The notes beneath the pieces are model-generated. The model ran no database searches and was not told the DNA's origin. It worked only from the letters and a program-made list of their open reading frames with translations. Made by a program: the position numbers and the translations under genes. This document shows, one piece after another, positions 1 through 5,497 of a stretch of 6,436 bases of DNA. The stretch's first letter is position 1; each line of letters starts with the position of its first letter. The stretch comes from JAKFWI01 sp050246435 (lineage in GTDB: Bacteria > Pseudomonadota > Alphaproteobacteria > Caulobacterales > Aquidulcibacteraceae), in contig JBFWWB010000141.1 in assembly GCA_050246435.1 (NCBI GenBank), positions 1 through 6,436 of the forward strand. Reading direction: 5' to 3'.

Positions 1-1
1 C

Positions 2-160
2 CGGCCAAGCGACCTCGCCTAGAGCGCCCCGGCGGGGGAATTCTGGTACGCAATCGATGCGGACGAGCCGATCGCTATTCCGGTGCGCGTGGCCTCGCCG
101 CTGCCGCTCGGCATGGCGTCCATCCAGCTGACGCGTTTGGTGCGCGAGGGCGAATCCTGA
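2..160 (+). pseudogene. C-terminal fragment of an unidentified gene, interrupted by an in-frame TAG
   Basis: The frame ending in TGA at 158-160 is open back to a TAG at 20-22 and encodes 45 residues, including FWYAIDADEPIAIPVRV and the tail LTRLVREGES. Third codon positions are mostly G or C. The same frame also looks coding on the far side of the TAG (RPSDLA), so a nonsense mutation is possible. Another possibility is a frameshift in the C- and G-runs at 27-38, joining this tail to one of the other two frames. No start suits a free-standing gene: the first candidates are GTG at 83 and 89 and ATG at 113. The stop codon lies against the ribosome-binding site of the next gene, so the two were probably co-transcribed. 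I do not recognise the family. The call of a broken gene is inference, because the gene body lies outside the window. Confidence 0.45.
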
Positions 161-171
161 AGGCGGGGGCG

Positions 172-600
172 ATGGGAAAAGTCACGCTCGGCGCGCTCCT
201 GTGGGCGGCGGCGATGTGCGCGACGGCGGACGCCGCGCGCTGGCTCCGGATCGACCCGAACGATCCTTATGGCGGCGAGGGCGCCTATCACTGGTTCGAC
301 ATAGACAGCGCCTATGAAGATCCGGCCACCGGCTGGGTCTATGCCTGGGGCGCGTACGCAACGCCCGCAAAGCTCGCCGCGCAGGACGCGCCGGACGGCT
401 TCCTTTGGGCGTTCGATTGCGCGGCGAACACCGTGCGCTCCGCCGCTTCGCGCGAGGCCGGCGTGATCAACTTCCGTGCGGAGTGGCGCGCCAAGACCAC
501 GGATCTGTCGACGCCGCAGATGGGCGGCGTCACCAATGCATGGGGCCGGCGGCTCTGCGCGCTCAAAGGCTCCTGGCCGCTCAAGGCCATTGGGCCTTAG
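172..600 (+). CDS. Small predicted secreted protein of unknown function
   Basis: This encodes 142 residues. The first 21 or so form a typical Sec signal peptide: Lys3, then a hydrophobic stretch, then a likely cut after ADA near residue 21. There is no lipobox around Cys16. The mature part of about 120 residues is rich in Trp and aromatics (WLRID, HWFDIDS, WVYAWGAY, FLWAFDC). It has exactly two cysteines, Cys83 and Cys129, which could form a disulfide in the periplasm. The alternation of short aromatic strands and the spacing of the DIDS and FDC segments loosely recall small beta proteins such as the surface-adhesin protein E family, but this is only a resemblance. The start is supported by GAAGG at 159-163, eight bases upstream. 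The preceding reading frame stops 11 bases before the ATG. The stop codon overlaps that of the convergent fba gene. The function is not known. Confidence 0.75.
   Translation: MGKVTLGALLWAAAMCATADAARWLRIDPNDPYGGEGAYHWFDIDSAYEDPATGWVYAWGAYATPAKLAAQDAPDGFLWAFDCAANTVRSAASREAGVINFRAEWRAKTTDLSTPQMGGVTNAWGRRLCALKGSWPLKAIGP
583..598. terminator. Possible hairpin at the convergent stop codons
   Basis: AAGGCC-ATTG-GGCCTT forms a perfect 6-bp stem with a 4-base loop, readable in both directions, at the point where the secreted-protein gene and fba converge. It has no T-run on either side, so it is not a classic intrinsic terminator. It could still mark a transcript end or slow polymerase. The motif GGCCTT recurs at 603-608 and 615-620, inside the Lys-Ala-rich tail codons of fba, so chance is a real alternative. 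Confidence 0.2.
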
Positions 601-1682
601 GCGGCCTTAGCGGAGGCCTTGCCGATTTTCGGATCGAGTTCGCCTTTGGAGTAGCGCTGCGCCATCTGCGCGGTGGAGAGCGGCCTGATCTTGCTGGCCC
701 AGCCCTCGGCGCCGAATTCCTGGAAGCGCTGCACGCACACTTTGCGCATCGCTTCGCGCGCGGGCTTCAGATAGCTGCGCGGATCGAACTCGCCCGGGTT
801 CTCCGCGAAATATTTGCGGATCGCGCCGGTGATCGCCATGCGGTTGTCGGTGTCGATGTTGATCTTGCGCACGCCGTGCTTGATGCCGCGCTGGATTTCT
901 TCCACCGGCACGCCCCAGGTCTGCGGCATCTTCCCGCCGAACTGGTTGATCACGTCCTGCAGATCCTGCGGCACGGAGGAGGAGCCGTGCATCACCAGGT
1001 GCGTGTTCGGCAGCCGGCGATGGATTTCCTCGATCACGTTCATCGCCAGCACGGCGCCGTCCGGCTTGCGGGAGAACTTGTAGGCGCCGTGGCTGGTGCC
1101 CATCGCGATGGCCAGCGCATCGACGTGCGTGGCCTTCACGAAATCGACGGCCTGATCGGGATCGGTCAGGAGTTGGGAATGATCGAGCTTGCCCTCGAAG
1201 CCATGGCCGTCTTCCTTATCGCCCATGCCGGTTTCGAGGCTGCCCAGCACGCCCAGCTCGCCCTCGACCGAAACGCCGCAAGCGTGCGCCATGTCGACCG
1301 TCTGGCGCGTGACATTGACATTGTACTCGTAGTCGGCCGGGCTCTTGCCGTCGGCCTTGAGCGAGCCGTCCATCATCACGCTGGTGAAGCCGTATTGGAT
1401 GGCGGTGGCGCAGGTGGCGGGCGAGTTGCCGTGGTCTTGGTGCATGCACACGGGGATCGCAGGGTAGAGCTCCACCAGCGCGTCGATCAGCCGGGCGAGG
1501 ACGATGTCGTTCGCGTAGGAGCGCGCGCCGCGGCTCGCCTGGATGATGACCGGCGCATCCACCTTCTCGGCGGCCTCCATGATCGCGAGGCCCTGCTCCA
1601 TATTGTTGATGTTGAAAGCGGGCAGGCCGTAATCGTGCTCGGCGGCGTGGTCGAGAAGCTGTCTCAGCGTGATGCGGGCCAT
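597..1682 (-). CDS. fba: Class II fructose-bisphosphate aldolase (Calvin-cycle subtype)
   Basis: This cytoplasmic enzyme reversibly cleaves fructose-1,6-bisphosphate into dihydroxyacetone phosphate and glyceraldehyde-3-phosphate. The same class can act on sedoheptulose-1,7-bisphosphate. The 361 residues match the usual length of the subtype. The zinc-dependent class II signature is complete: MHQDHGNS at 80-87 with catalytic Asp83 and zinc ligand His84, VEGELG at 139-144, GTSHGAYKF at 195-203 with zinc ligand His198, HGSSSVP at 232-238 with zinc ligand His232, and the phosphate-binding segment NIDTDN at 275-280. The N-terminal MARITLRQLL is typical of the family. The start has a modest AAGAG five bases upstream. 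The gene lies 140 bases downstream of pgk on the same strand, so it may read through from the gap-pgk operon or have its own promoter. The C-terminus ends in a Lys-Ala-rich tail, and the stop overlaps the convergent gene. Confidence 0.97.
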   Translation of the reverse strand: MARITLRQLLDHAAEHDYGLPAFNINNMEQGLAIMEAAEKVDAPVIIQASRGARSYANDIVLARLIDALVELYPAIPVCMHQDHGNSPATCATAIQYGFTSVMMDGSLKADGKSPADYEYNVNVTRQTVDMAHACGVSVEGELGVLGSLETGMGDKEDGHGFEGKLDHSQLLTDPDQAVDFVKATHVDALAIAMGTSHGAYKFSRKPDGAVLAMNVIEEIHRRLPNTHLVMHGSSSVPQDLQDVINQFGGKMPQTWGVPVEEIQRGIKHGVRKINIDTDNRMAITGAIRKYFAENPGEFDPRSYLKPAREAMRKVCVQRFQEFGAEGWASKIRPLSTAQMAQRYSKGELDPKIGKASAKAA

Positions 1683-1761
1683 AGCGCTCTTTTATCCTCT
1701 AGTCGCAGGCGTGGGCCGTGCAAAAGCCGTTCCGCGCCGCCCGCACGCGCGAGCTTAACGA

Positions 1762-1808
1762 GCCGCCGGGCGGCCTGCAATTTCGCCGGCGCCGCATGGC
1801 CGCGGCGC
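1762..1808 (-). terminator. GC hairpins between pgk and fba, possible attenuator or terminator
   Basis: The 140-base gap between pgk and fba holds two GC-rich inverted repeats. One is GCGCCGC (1789-1795) paired with GCGGCGC (1802-1808) around a 6-base loop. The other is GCCGCC (1762-1767) against GGCGGC (1769-1774), which has only one base between the arms and would form a shorter effective stem. On the minus strand the first lies 14 bases after the pgk stop. Neither is followed by a clear T-run, so termination, if any, would be weak or Rho-assisted. No gene is seen in this gap. Confidence 0.3.
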
Positions 1809-1822
1809 GGGCTCTGAGCCGC

Positions 1823-3016
1823 TTACGGCGTTTTCAGCGCCTCAACGCCAGGAAGGACCTTTCCTTCCATCCATTCGAGGAACGCGCCGCCCGCGGTTGA
1901 CACAAACGTGAAGTCGTCGGCGGCTTCGGCCTGATTGAGCGCGGCCACCGTGTCGCCGCCGCCGGCCACGGCGATGAGCTTGCCGGCCCGCGCCCGTGCG
2001 GCGGCGGCGCGCGCTGCCTTCACAGTCGCCTGGTCGAACGGGGGTGTCTCGAACGCGCCGAGCGGCCCGTTCCAGATCAACGTCTTGGCTTGATCCATCG
2101 CCGCCTCAAGGTGCGCCACCGTTTCGGGGCCGGCGTCGAGGATCATCTCGTCGTGCGCCACATGCGCCACATGCACATGATGGCAGATCGCGTGCGCCTT
2201 GAACTCGCCGGCGGCCGCGACGTCCGAGGGCAGCAGGATGCGGCAGCCCGCTTTTTCTGCTGCGACCAGGATTTCCTGCGCGGTCTCGCGCAGATCGCGC
2301 TCGCACAGCGATTTGCCGACCTCGAGACCCTTCGCGAACAAGAACGTGTTCGCCATGCCGCCGCCCACGGCCAGCATGTCGACCTTGGCGACGAGATTTT
2401 TCAGAAGATCGATCTTGGTGGACACTTTCGCCCCGCCGACGACGGCGAGCACCGGGCGCTGCGGCTGGCCCAGGGCGCGCGCGAGATAGTCCAGTTCGCG
2501 CGCCATCGAGAGGCCGGGATAGGCCGGCAGCAGCTTCGCCAACCCCTCGGTCGAGGCGTGCGCGCGGTGCGCGGCGGAGAAGGCGTCGTTCACATAGAGA
2601 TCGCCCAGCTTCGCCATTTCCTGCGCGAGCGCGGGGTCGTTCTTTTCTTCGCCGGCATGGAAGCGTGTATTCTCTAAGAGCACGACGCCGCCGGCGGGCG
2701 CTGCTTCGATCGCGCGCTGCGCCGCTTCGCCGATGCAATCGTCCGCGAACGCAACTGGCGCGCCGAGCAGGGCGGCCAGCGCCGGCGCCACGGGCTTCAG
2801 CGACATCTCCGCCACGCGTTTGCCCTTCGGGCGGTCGAAATGCGCCAACAGCGCCACTTTCGCGCCCTTGCCGCGCAGCAAAGCGATCGTCGGCAGGGCG
2901 GCGCGCAGGCGCGTATCATCGCTCACGGCCCCGTTGGCCATTGGCACGTTGAAATCGACGCGCACGAGCGCGGTCTTGCCCGCGAGGTCTGCTGCTTCGA
3001 GAGATCGAAAAGTCAT
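1823..3016 (-). CDS. pgk: Phosphoglycerate kinase
   Basis: This enzyme transfers the phosphate of 1,3-bisphosphoglycerate to ADP, giving ATP and 3-phosphoglycerate, in the cytoplasm. The product is 397 residues, the normal bacterial length, when read from the ATG five bases after the stop of the upstream membrane protein. A longer open frame reaching 3166 is not credible because it runs back through that gene. Seen in order: RVDFNVP (19-25), the substrate-binding HFDRPKGK (59-66), YVNDAFSAAHRAH (141-153), GGAKVSTKI (194-202), VGGGMANTF (217-225), NGPLGAFE (316-323) with the nucleotide-contacting Glu323, the phosphate loop GGGDTVAAL (352-360) and STAGGAFLEW (373-382). One oddity is a His-rich run, HHVHVAHVAH at 279-288, where the family normally has a less charged linker before the MILDAGPETV strand. 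The gene is third in an apparent gap operon. Confidence 0.97.
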   Translation of the reverse strand: MTFRSLEAADLAGKTALVRVDFNVPMANGAVSDDTRLRAALPTIALLRGKGAKVALLAHFDRPKGKRVAEMSLKPVAPALAALLGAPVAFADDCIGEAAQRAIEAAPAGGVVLLENTRFHAGEEKNDPALAQEMAKLGDLYVNDAFSAAHRAHASTEGLAKLLPAYPGLSMARELDYLARALGQPQRPVLAVVGGAKVSTKIDLLKNLVAKVDMLAVGGGMANTFLFAKGLEVGKSLCERDLRETAQEILVAAEKAGCRILLPSDVAAAGEFKAHAICHHVHVAHVAHDEMILDAGPETVAHLEAAMDQAKTLIWNGPLGAFETPPFDQATVKAARAAAARARAGKLIAVAGGGDTVAALNQAEAADDFTFVSTAGGAFLEWMEGKVLPGVEALKTP

Positions 3017-3021
3017 GCCGT

Positions 3022-3297
3022 CTATCCGCGAGCCGTGGCCCCGAGCCAGAATGCGCCGGCGAGAACCGCCGTGATCAGAACCAGCGCGATCGCGCCCGAC
3101 GCAAGAAGCTTGCCCGCGCCCATCGCACGCAGCTGCGCCAGGCCCGCGCGCCGGTTCCATATCCAATAAGCGATCATCGCGCAGGCCAGCGCCGGCAGCG
3201 CCCAGAGCGGGGCGCCCAGGAAGCCCAGCAAGCCGGCCGCCGCGACGAAGGCGACCTCGATGGCGGCGTTGAGCGCGTTCGGCCGTCGCGCCGCCAT
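3022..3297 (-). CDS. Small three-helix membrane protein inside the gap-pgk operon
   Basis: This encodes 91 residues with three hydrophobic segments, about 11-29, 31-47 and 65-87. They are separated by a basic loop (NRR at 48-50, Arg58, Lys63), which suggests an integral inner-membrane protein with that loop in the cytoplasm. The N-terminus is basic (MAARRPN) and no enzyme motif is visible. The start lies seven bases after the gap stop and the TAG is five bases before the pgk start. It has no strong ribosome-binding site of its own, which fits translational coupling to gap. The tight packing between two core glycolytic genes argues that it is expressed with them at some level. I do not recognise the family, and no function can be assigned from sequence. 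It could be a lineage-specific insertion into the operon. Confidence 0.75.
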   Translation of the reverse strand: MAARRPNALNAAIEVAFVAAAGLLGFLGAPLWALPALACAMIAYWIWNRRAGLAQLRAMGAGKLLASGAIALVLITAVLAGAFWLGATARG

Positions 3298-3304
3298 CGC
3301 CGCG

Positions 3305-4315
3305 TCAGATCAACTTCGCCATCGCGACGGCGGTGTCGCTCATGCGGTTGGAGAAGCCCCATTCGTTGTCGTACCAGGTGAGGATCGATACGAAATTCCC
3401 GTCCATCACCTTCGTCTGGTCGAGGTGGAAGATCGAGGAGCGCGGATCGTGGTTGAAGTCGGACGAGACGTTCGGCTGATCGGTGTAGCCGAGGATGCCC
3501 TTCAGAGGGCCGGCGTCGGCGGCCTTGCGGATCGCGGCGTTGATCTCCTTCGCGTCCGTCGCGCGCTTGGCGACGAATTTGAGATCCACCACGGAAACGT
3601 TCGGCGTCGGCACGCGCACGGAAATGCCGTCGAGTTTGCCTTTGAGTTCCGGCAGCACGAGGCCCACCGCTTTGGCGGCGCCCGTTGAGGTGGGGATCAT
3701 CGAAAGCGCGGCGGCGCGCGCGCGATAAAGGTCTTTGTGCATCTGATCGAGCGTCGGCTGATCGTTCGTGTACGAATGGATCGTGGTCATCATGCCGTGC
3801 TGGATACCGATCGTCTCGTTCAGCACTTTGGCGACGGGCACCAGGCAGTTCGTCGTGCACGAAGCATTGGAGACGACGAGGTGCTCGGCCGTGATCTGAT
3901 CGTGGTTCACGCCATAGACGACGGTGATATCGGCGTTGTCGGCCGGGGCGGAAACCAGCACGCGCTTGGCGCCGGCGGTCAAATGGGCGGAGGCCTTGTC
4001 CTTCGACGCGAAGATGCCGGTGCACTCCATCGCGATGTCGACGCCCAAATCCTTGTGCGGCAACTCGCCCGGATTGCGGATTGCGGTCACCTTGATCGCC
4101 TTGCCGTTGACGCGGATCGCATCGCCCTCGACCACGACCTCGGCGGGAAAGCGTCCATGCACGCTATCGAAGCGCAGCAGGTGGGCGTTGGTCTCCACCG
4201 GGCCCAGATCGTTGATGGCGACAACTTCGATGTCTTTGCGGCCGCTTTCGACGATGGCGCGCAGCACGTTGCGGCCGATCCGGCCAAATCCATTGATCGC
4301 AACGCGAACGGCCAT
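3305..4315 (-). CDS. gap: Type I glyceraldehyde-3-phosphate dehydrogenase
   Basis: This enzyme oxidises glyceraldehyde-3-phosphate with NAD(P)+ and phosphate to 1,3-bisphosphoglycerate, the substrate of the neighbouring Pgk. The 336 residues match the family. The nucleotide-binding start is VAINGFGRIGR at 5-15. The acid residue after the second strand is Asp36 in AINDLG, the usual mark of NAD preference. The catalytic segment is SNASCTTNC with Cys153, followed by HSYT with His180. Other family segments include RARAAALSMIPTSTGAAKAV near 198-217 and WYDNEWGFSNR near the C-terminus. In NAD-specific enzymes such as the Bacillus one, a Leu-Pro pair precedes HKDL; here it is Gln-Met, so cofactor use is probable rather than proven. 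An extended frame to 4360 exists, but AAGGAG at 4324-4329 and the family N-terminus favour the start at 4315. It is the first gene of the operon. Confidence 0.97.
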   Translation of the reverse strand: MAVRVAINGFGRIGRNVLRAIVESGRKDIEVVAINDLGPVETNAHLLRFDSVHGRFPAEVVVEGDAIRVNGKAIKVTAIRNPGELPHKDLGVDIAMECTGIFASKDKASAHLTAGAKRVLVSAPADNADITVVYGVNHDQITAEHLVVSNASCTTNCLVPVAKVLNETIGIQHGMMTTIHSYTNDQPTLDQMHKDLYRARAAALSMIPTSTGAAKAVGLVLPELKGKLDGISVRVPTPNVSVVDLKFVAKRATDAKEINAAIRKAADAGPLKGILGYTDQPNVSSDFNHDPRSSIFHLDQTKVMDGNFVSILTWYDNEWGFSNRMSDTAVAMAKLI

Positions 4316-4369
4316 TCCTTCACTCTCCTTGGCGGGCCCGGATGAACGCAGAAGCCGCACGCAAGAAAT

Positions 4370-4387
4370 GCGCCTCGGCGGAGGCGC
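4370..4387. promoter_or_regulatory. Perfect inverted repeat at the predicted gap transcription start
   Basis: GCGCCTC-GGCG-GAGGCGC is a perfect 7-bp inverted repeat with a 4-base centre. It sits three bases downstream of the candidate -10 box of gap, so it covers the predicted start site. It could be an operator for a dimeric regulator or a 5' hairpin that stabilises the mRNA. A second perfect 7-bp repeat, CGCGCCC (4401-4407) with GGGCGCG (4422-4428), brackets the candidate -35 box. No known regulator consensus is recognised. Confidence 0.3.
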
Positions 4388-4389
4388 TG

Positions 4390-4417
4390 TTTAGACTGGA
4401 CGCGCCCGTGTCGTCCA
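4390..4417 (-). promoter_or_regulatory. Candidate sigma-70-type promoter of the gap operon
   Basis: Read on the minus strand, TGGACG (4417-4412) and TCTAAA (4395-4390) lie 16 bases apart. Each matches its consensus at four of six positions. Transcription would begin near 4383, giving a leader of about 68 bases before the gap ATG. This is the best pair I could find in the divergent region by eye, and it is unproven. Confidence 0.3.
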
Positions 4418-4469
4418 CCGAGGGCGCGTAGGGCCTCTCAACATGGTTACCGTGCGGTGAAGGCGCTAT

Positions 4470-4643
4470 GTGGGGCGGATGGAACGCCCTGAACTCTCCC
4501 GCGATGCGGTGGAAAAGGCCCTCGCCGCGCTGGAACAGGCGCTGGCGGCGCTGCCGCCGCATGCGGCGGAGGCTGCGGAAAAGGCTGGCGAAAAGCTGAG
4601 GCCCGGAATTGCGGCGCTGCGCGCGGCGCTGAAGGATCTCTGA
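4470..4643 (+). CDS. Small helical protein of unknown function upstream of 6S RNA
   Basis: This encodes 57 residues from GTG at 4470, or 54 from the in-frame ATG at 4479. GAAGG at 4459-4463 is spaced six bases from the GTG, which favours the longer form. Third codon positions are nearly all G or C, supporting real coding. The product is almost wholly Ala, Leu, Glu and Lys (for example VEKALAALEQALAAL, then IAALRAALKDL), with a PPH break in the middle. This predicts two amphipathic helices, possibly a helical hairpin or coiled coil, with no membrane segment or signal. In many proteobacteria zapA, a small coiled-coil division protein, lies upstream of 6S RNA, but this is shorter than ZapA and lacks recognisable ZapA motifs. 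I cannot assign a function. It reads divergently from gap. Confidence 0.6.
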   Translation: MGRMERPELSRDAVEKALAALEQALAALPPHAAEAAEKAGEKLRPGIAALRAALKDL

Positions 4644-4670
4644 AGGGGCCGCGGCCTTGAGGGGCGGGCG

Positions 4671-4825
4671 CGGGGCCTCTACCTTGGATTCGGGCGGCCG
4701 CTGCGGCGTTCGAGGAGGACATGCATCCCTCGGGCCGTACATTCTCTCAAGGGAGCTGTCCCTGTTCCGGGCCGTGGTCCGGGGCACATGGCGCCCACCT
4801 AGCGTGCTAGGGTCTGAGGGGATGA
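4671..4825 (+). ncRNA. ssrS: 6S RNA
   Basis: 6S RNA binds sigma-70 RNA polymerase by imitating an open promoter and represses many genes in stationary phase. The fold is visible by pairing. The terminal stem is CCUC (4676-4679) with GAGG (4816-4819), then ACCUUGG (4681-4687) with CUAGGGU (4807-4813), then GGGCG (4692-4696) with CGCCC (4792-4796). A large asymmetric bubble follows, about 4697-4727 and 4785-4791. The closing stem is CCUCGGGCC (4728-4736) with GGUCCGGGG (4776-4784), and the apical hairpin is AGGGA-GCUG-UCCCU (4750-4763). The segment UCCCUCGGGCCGUACAUU resembles the bubble and closing-stem region of the E. coli RNA. The position directly before the 5-formyl-THF cyclo-ligase gene is the classic ssrS-ygfA arrangement. 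The ends are approximate. Confidence 0.88.
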
Positions 4826-4863
4826 GTCGTTTCCACGGCGCAGGCGGCGCCGCCCGCTTATGA
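4822..4863 (+). other. Possible 13-codon leader ORF overlapping the ygfA start
   Basis: ATG at 4822 opens a 13-codon frame (MSRFHGAGGAARL) whose TGA at 4861-4863 overlaps the ygfA ATG at 4860-4862 in an ATGA arrangement. ygfA itself has no strong ribosome-binding site (only AGGCGG, 12 bases upstream), so coupling through this leader is conceivable. The purine run before the leader ATG is very close to it. The frame is also the tail of a longer open frame crossing 6S RNA, so chance is likely. Confidence 0.2.
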
Positions 4864-5426
4864 CGGAGGCTGGTCTGGAGGCCAGCAAGGCCAAGGTCCG
4901 GCAGGCTGCGCGTGCCCGGCGCGCCGCCGCCTTCGATCCAGCGGCCGCCCAGGCCCTCGTCGCGCGCTTTCCCGAAAGCCTTCGCGGCGTCTCCCCGGTG
5001 GCCGGCTATTGGCCTATCGGCTCCGAGATCGATCCTCGGCCGTTGATGGCCGCGCTCGCCGCCGGCGGGGCGGCGTTGGCGCTGCCTCGGATGGCGAACC
5101 GGGCGGGGCCGGCCGTTTTCCTGCGATGGAGACCAGACACGGCGTTGTCGGCCGACGCGTTCGGCGCGCTCGCCCCGCCGCCCGAAGCGGAGGCCGCCGC
5201 GCCGCGATTGCTGCTGGTTCCGCTGCTGGCGTTCGACCGATCGGGCCGTCGCCTCGGCCAGGGTGGGGGCCATTATGACCGCATCCTCGCGGCCCTTCGC
5301 CCGGGCGTGATCGCCGTGGGGCTGGCCTACGCCGCCCAGGTGCTGCCCGAGGTTCCCGCTGGGCCGTTGGATCAGCGCCTCGATTGGATCGTCACGGAAC
5401 GCGAAGCCGTCCGCGCGACGCCGTAA
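4860..5426 (+). CDS. ygfA: 5-formyltetrahydrofolate cyclo-ligase
   Basis: This cytoplasmic enzyme uses ATP and Mg2+ to convert 5-formyl-tetrahydrofolate into 5,10-methenyl-tetrahydrofolate, returning it to the one-carbon pool. The 188 residues match the family. The basic N-terminal helix (SKAKVRQAARARRAA) is followed by the substrate-site segment GYWPIGSEIDPRPL at 49-62. The glycine-rich nucleotide and metal site spans 121-141 and includes RLGQGGGHYDR. The family C-terminal pattern VGLAYAAQ (153-160) and LDQRLDWIVTE (170-180) is present. No alternative start exists upstream, since the frame hits a stop at 4815-4817. It lies directly after 6S RNA; in E. coli the two are made on one transcript, and co-transcription here is inferred from the 35-base spacing and lack of a terminator. 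Some bacteria link this enzyme to persister formation and stationary-phase folate balance. Confidence 0.95.
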   Translation: MTEAGLEASKAKVRQAARARRAAAFDPAAAQALVARFPESLRGVSPVAGYWPIGSEIDPRPLMAALAAGGAALALPRMANRAGPAVFLRWRPDTALSADAFGALAPPPEAEAAAPRLLLVPLLAFDRSGRRLGQGGGHYDRILAALRPGVIAVGLAYAAQVLPEVPAGPLDQRLDWIVTEREAVRATP

Positions 5427-5433
5427 CCGGTGC

Positions 5434-5464
5434 GGCGCCCCTTGCGGGCGCGCTGCGGGGCGCC
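5434..5464 (+). terminator. GC hairpin after ygfA, possible terminator
   Basis: GGCGCCCC (5434-5441) and GGGGCGCC (5457-5464) form a perfect 8-bp stem with a 15-base loop. An overlapping alternative is GCGCCC (5435-5440) with GGGCGC (5446-5451) around five bases, and the two cannot form together. No T-run follows, so intrinsic termination would be inefficient. The hairpin starts eight bases after the ygfA stop. Confidence 0.35.
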
Positions 5465-5497
5465 CATTCATGCAGACGCAAGGTCCAAGGGGAATGC

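Noticed and set aside
1696..1723. Possible fba promoter, TTGCAC and TAGAGG spaced by 16 bases on the minus strand
   Set aside because: Each box matches consensus at only three of six positions, and the start site would leave too short a leader before the ATG.
405..1817. Long plus-strand open frame of about 470 codons
   Set aside because: It lies antisense to fba, whose protein has complete class II aldolase motifs. The frame is an artefact of GC-rich codon bias on the opposite strand.
4468..4599. Alternative 43-codon frame from ATG at 4468 (MWGGWNALNS...)
   Set aside because: It has a good ribosome-binding distance but an Arg/Trp-rich product and poor codon bias. The overlapping frame from 4470 has the GC-rich third positions expected of a real gene.
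4647..4656. Perfect 10-base palindrome GGCCGCGGCC after the small helical gene
   Set aside because: It has no usable loop and no T-run, so it is not a convincing terminator. Such palindromes are common in GC-rich DNA.
4657..4863. Plus-strand 68-codon open frame
   Set aside because: It coincides with the 6S RNA, whose stems explain the sequence; the translation shows no protein-like pattern. Only its last 13 codons are noted, as a possible leader.
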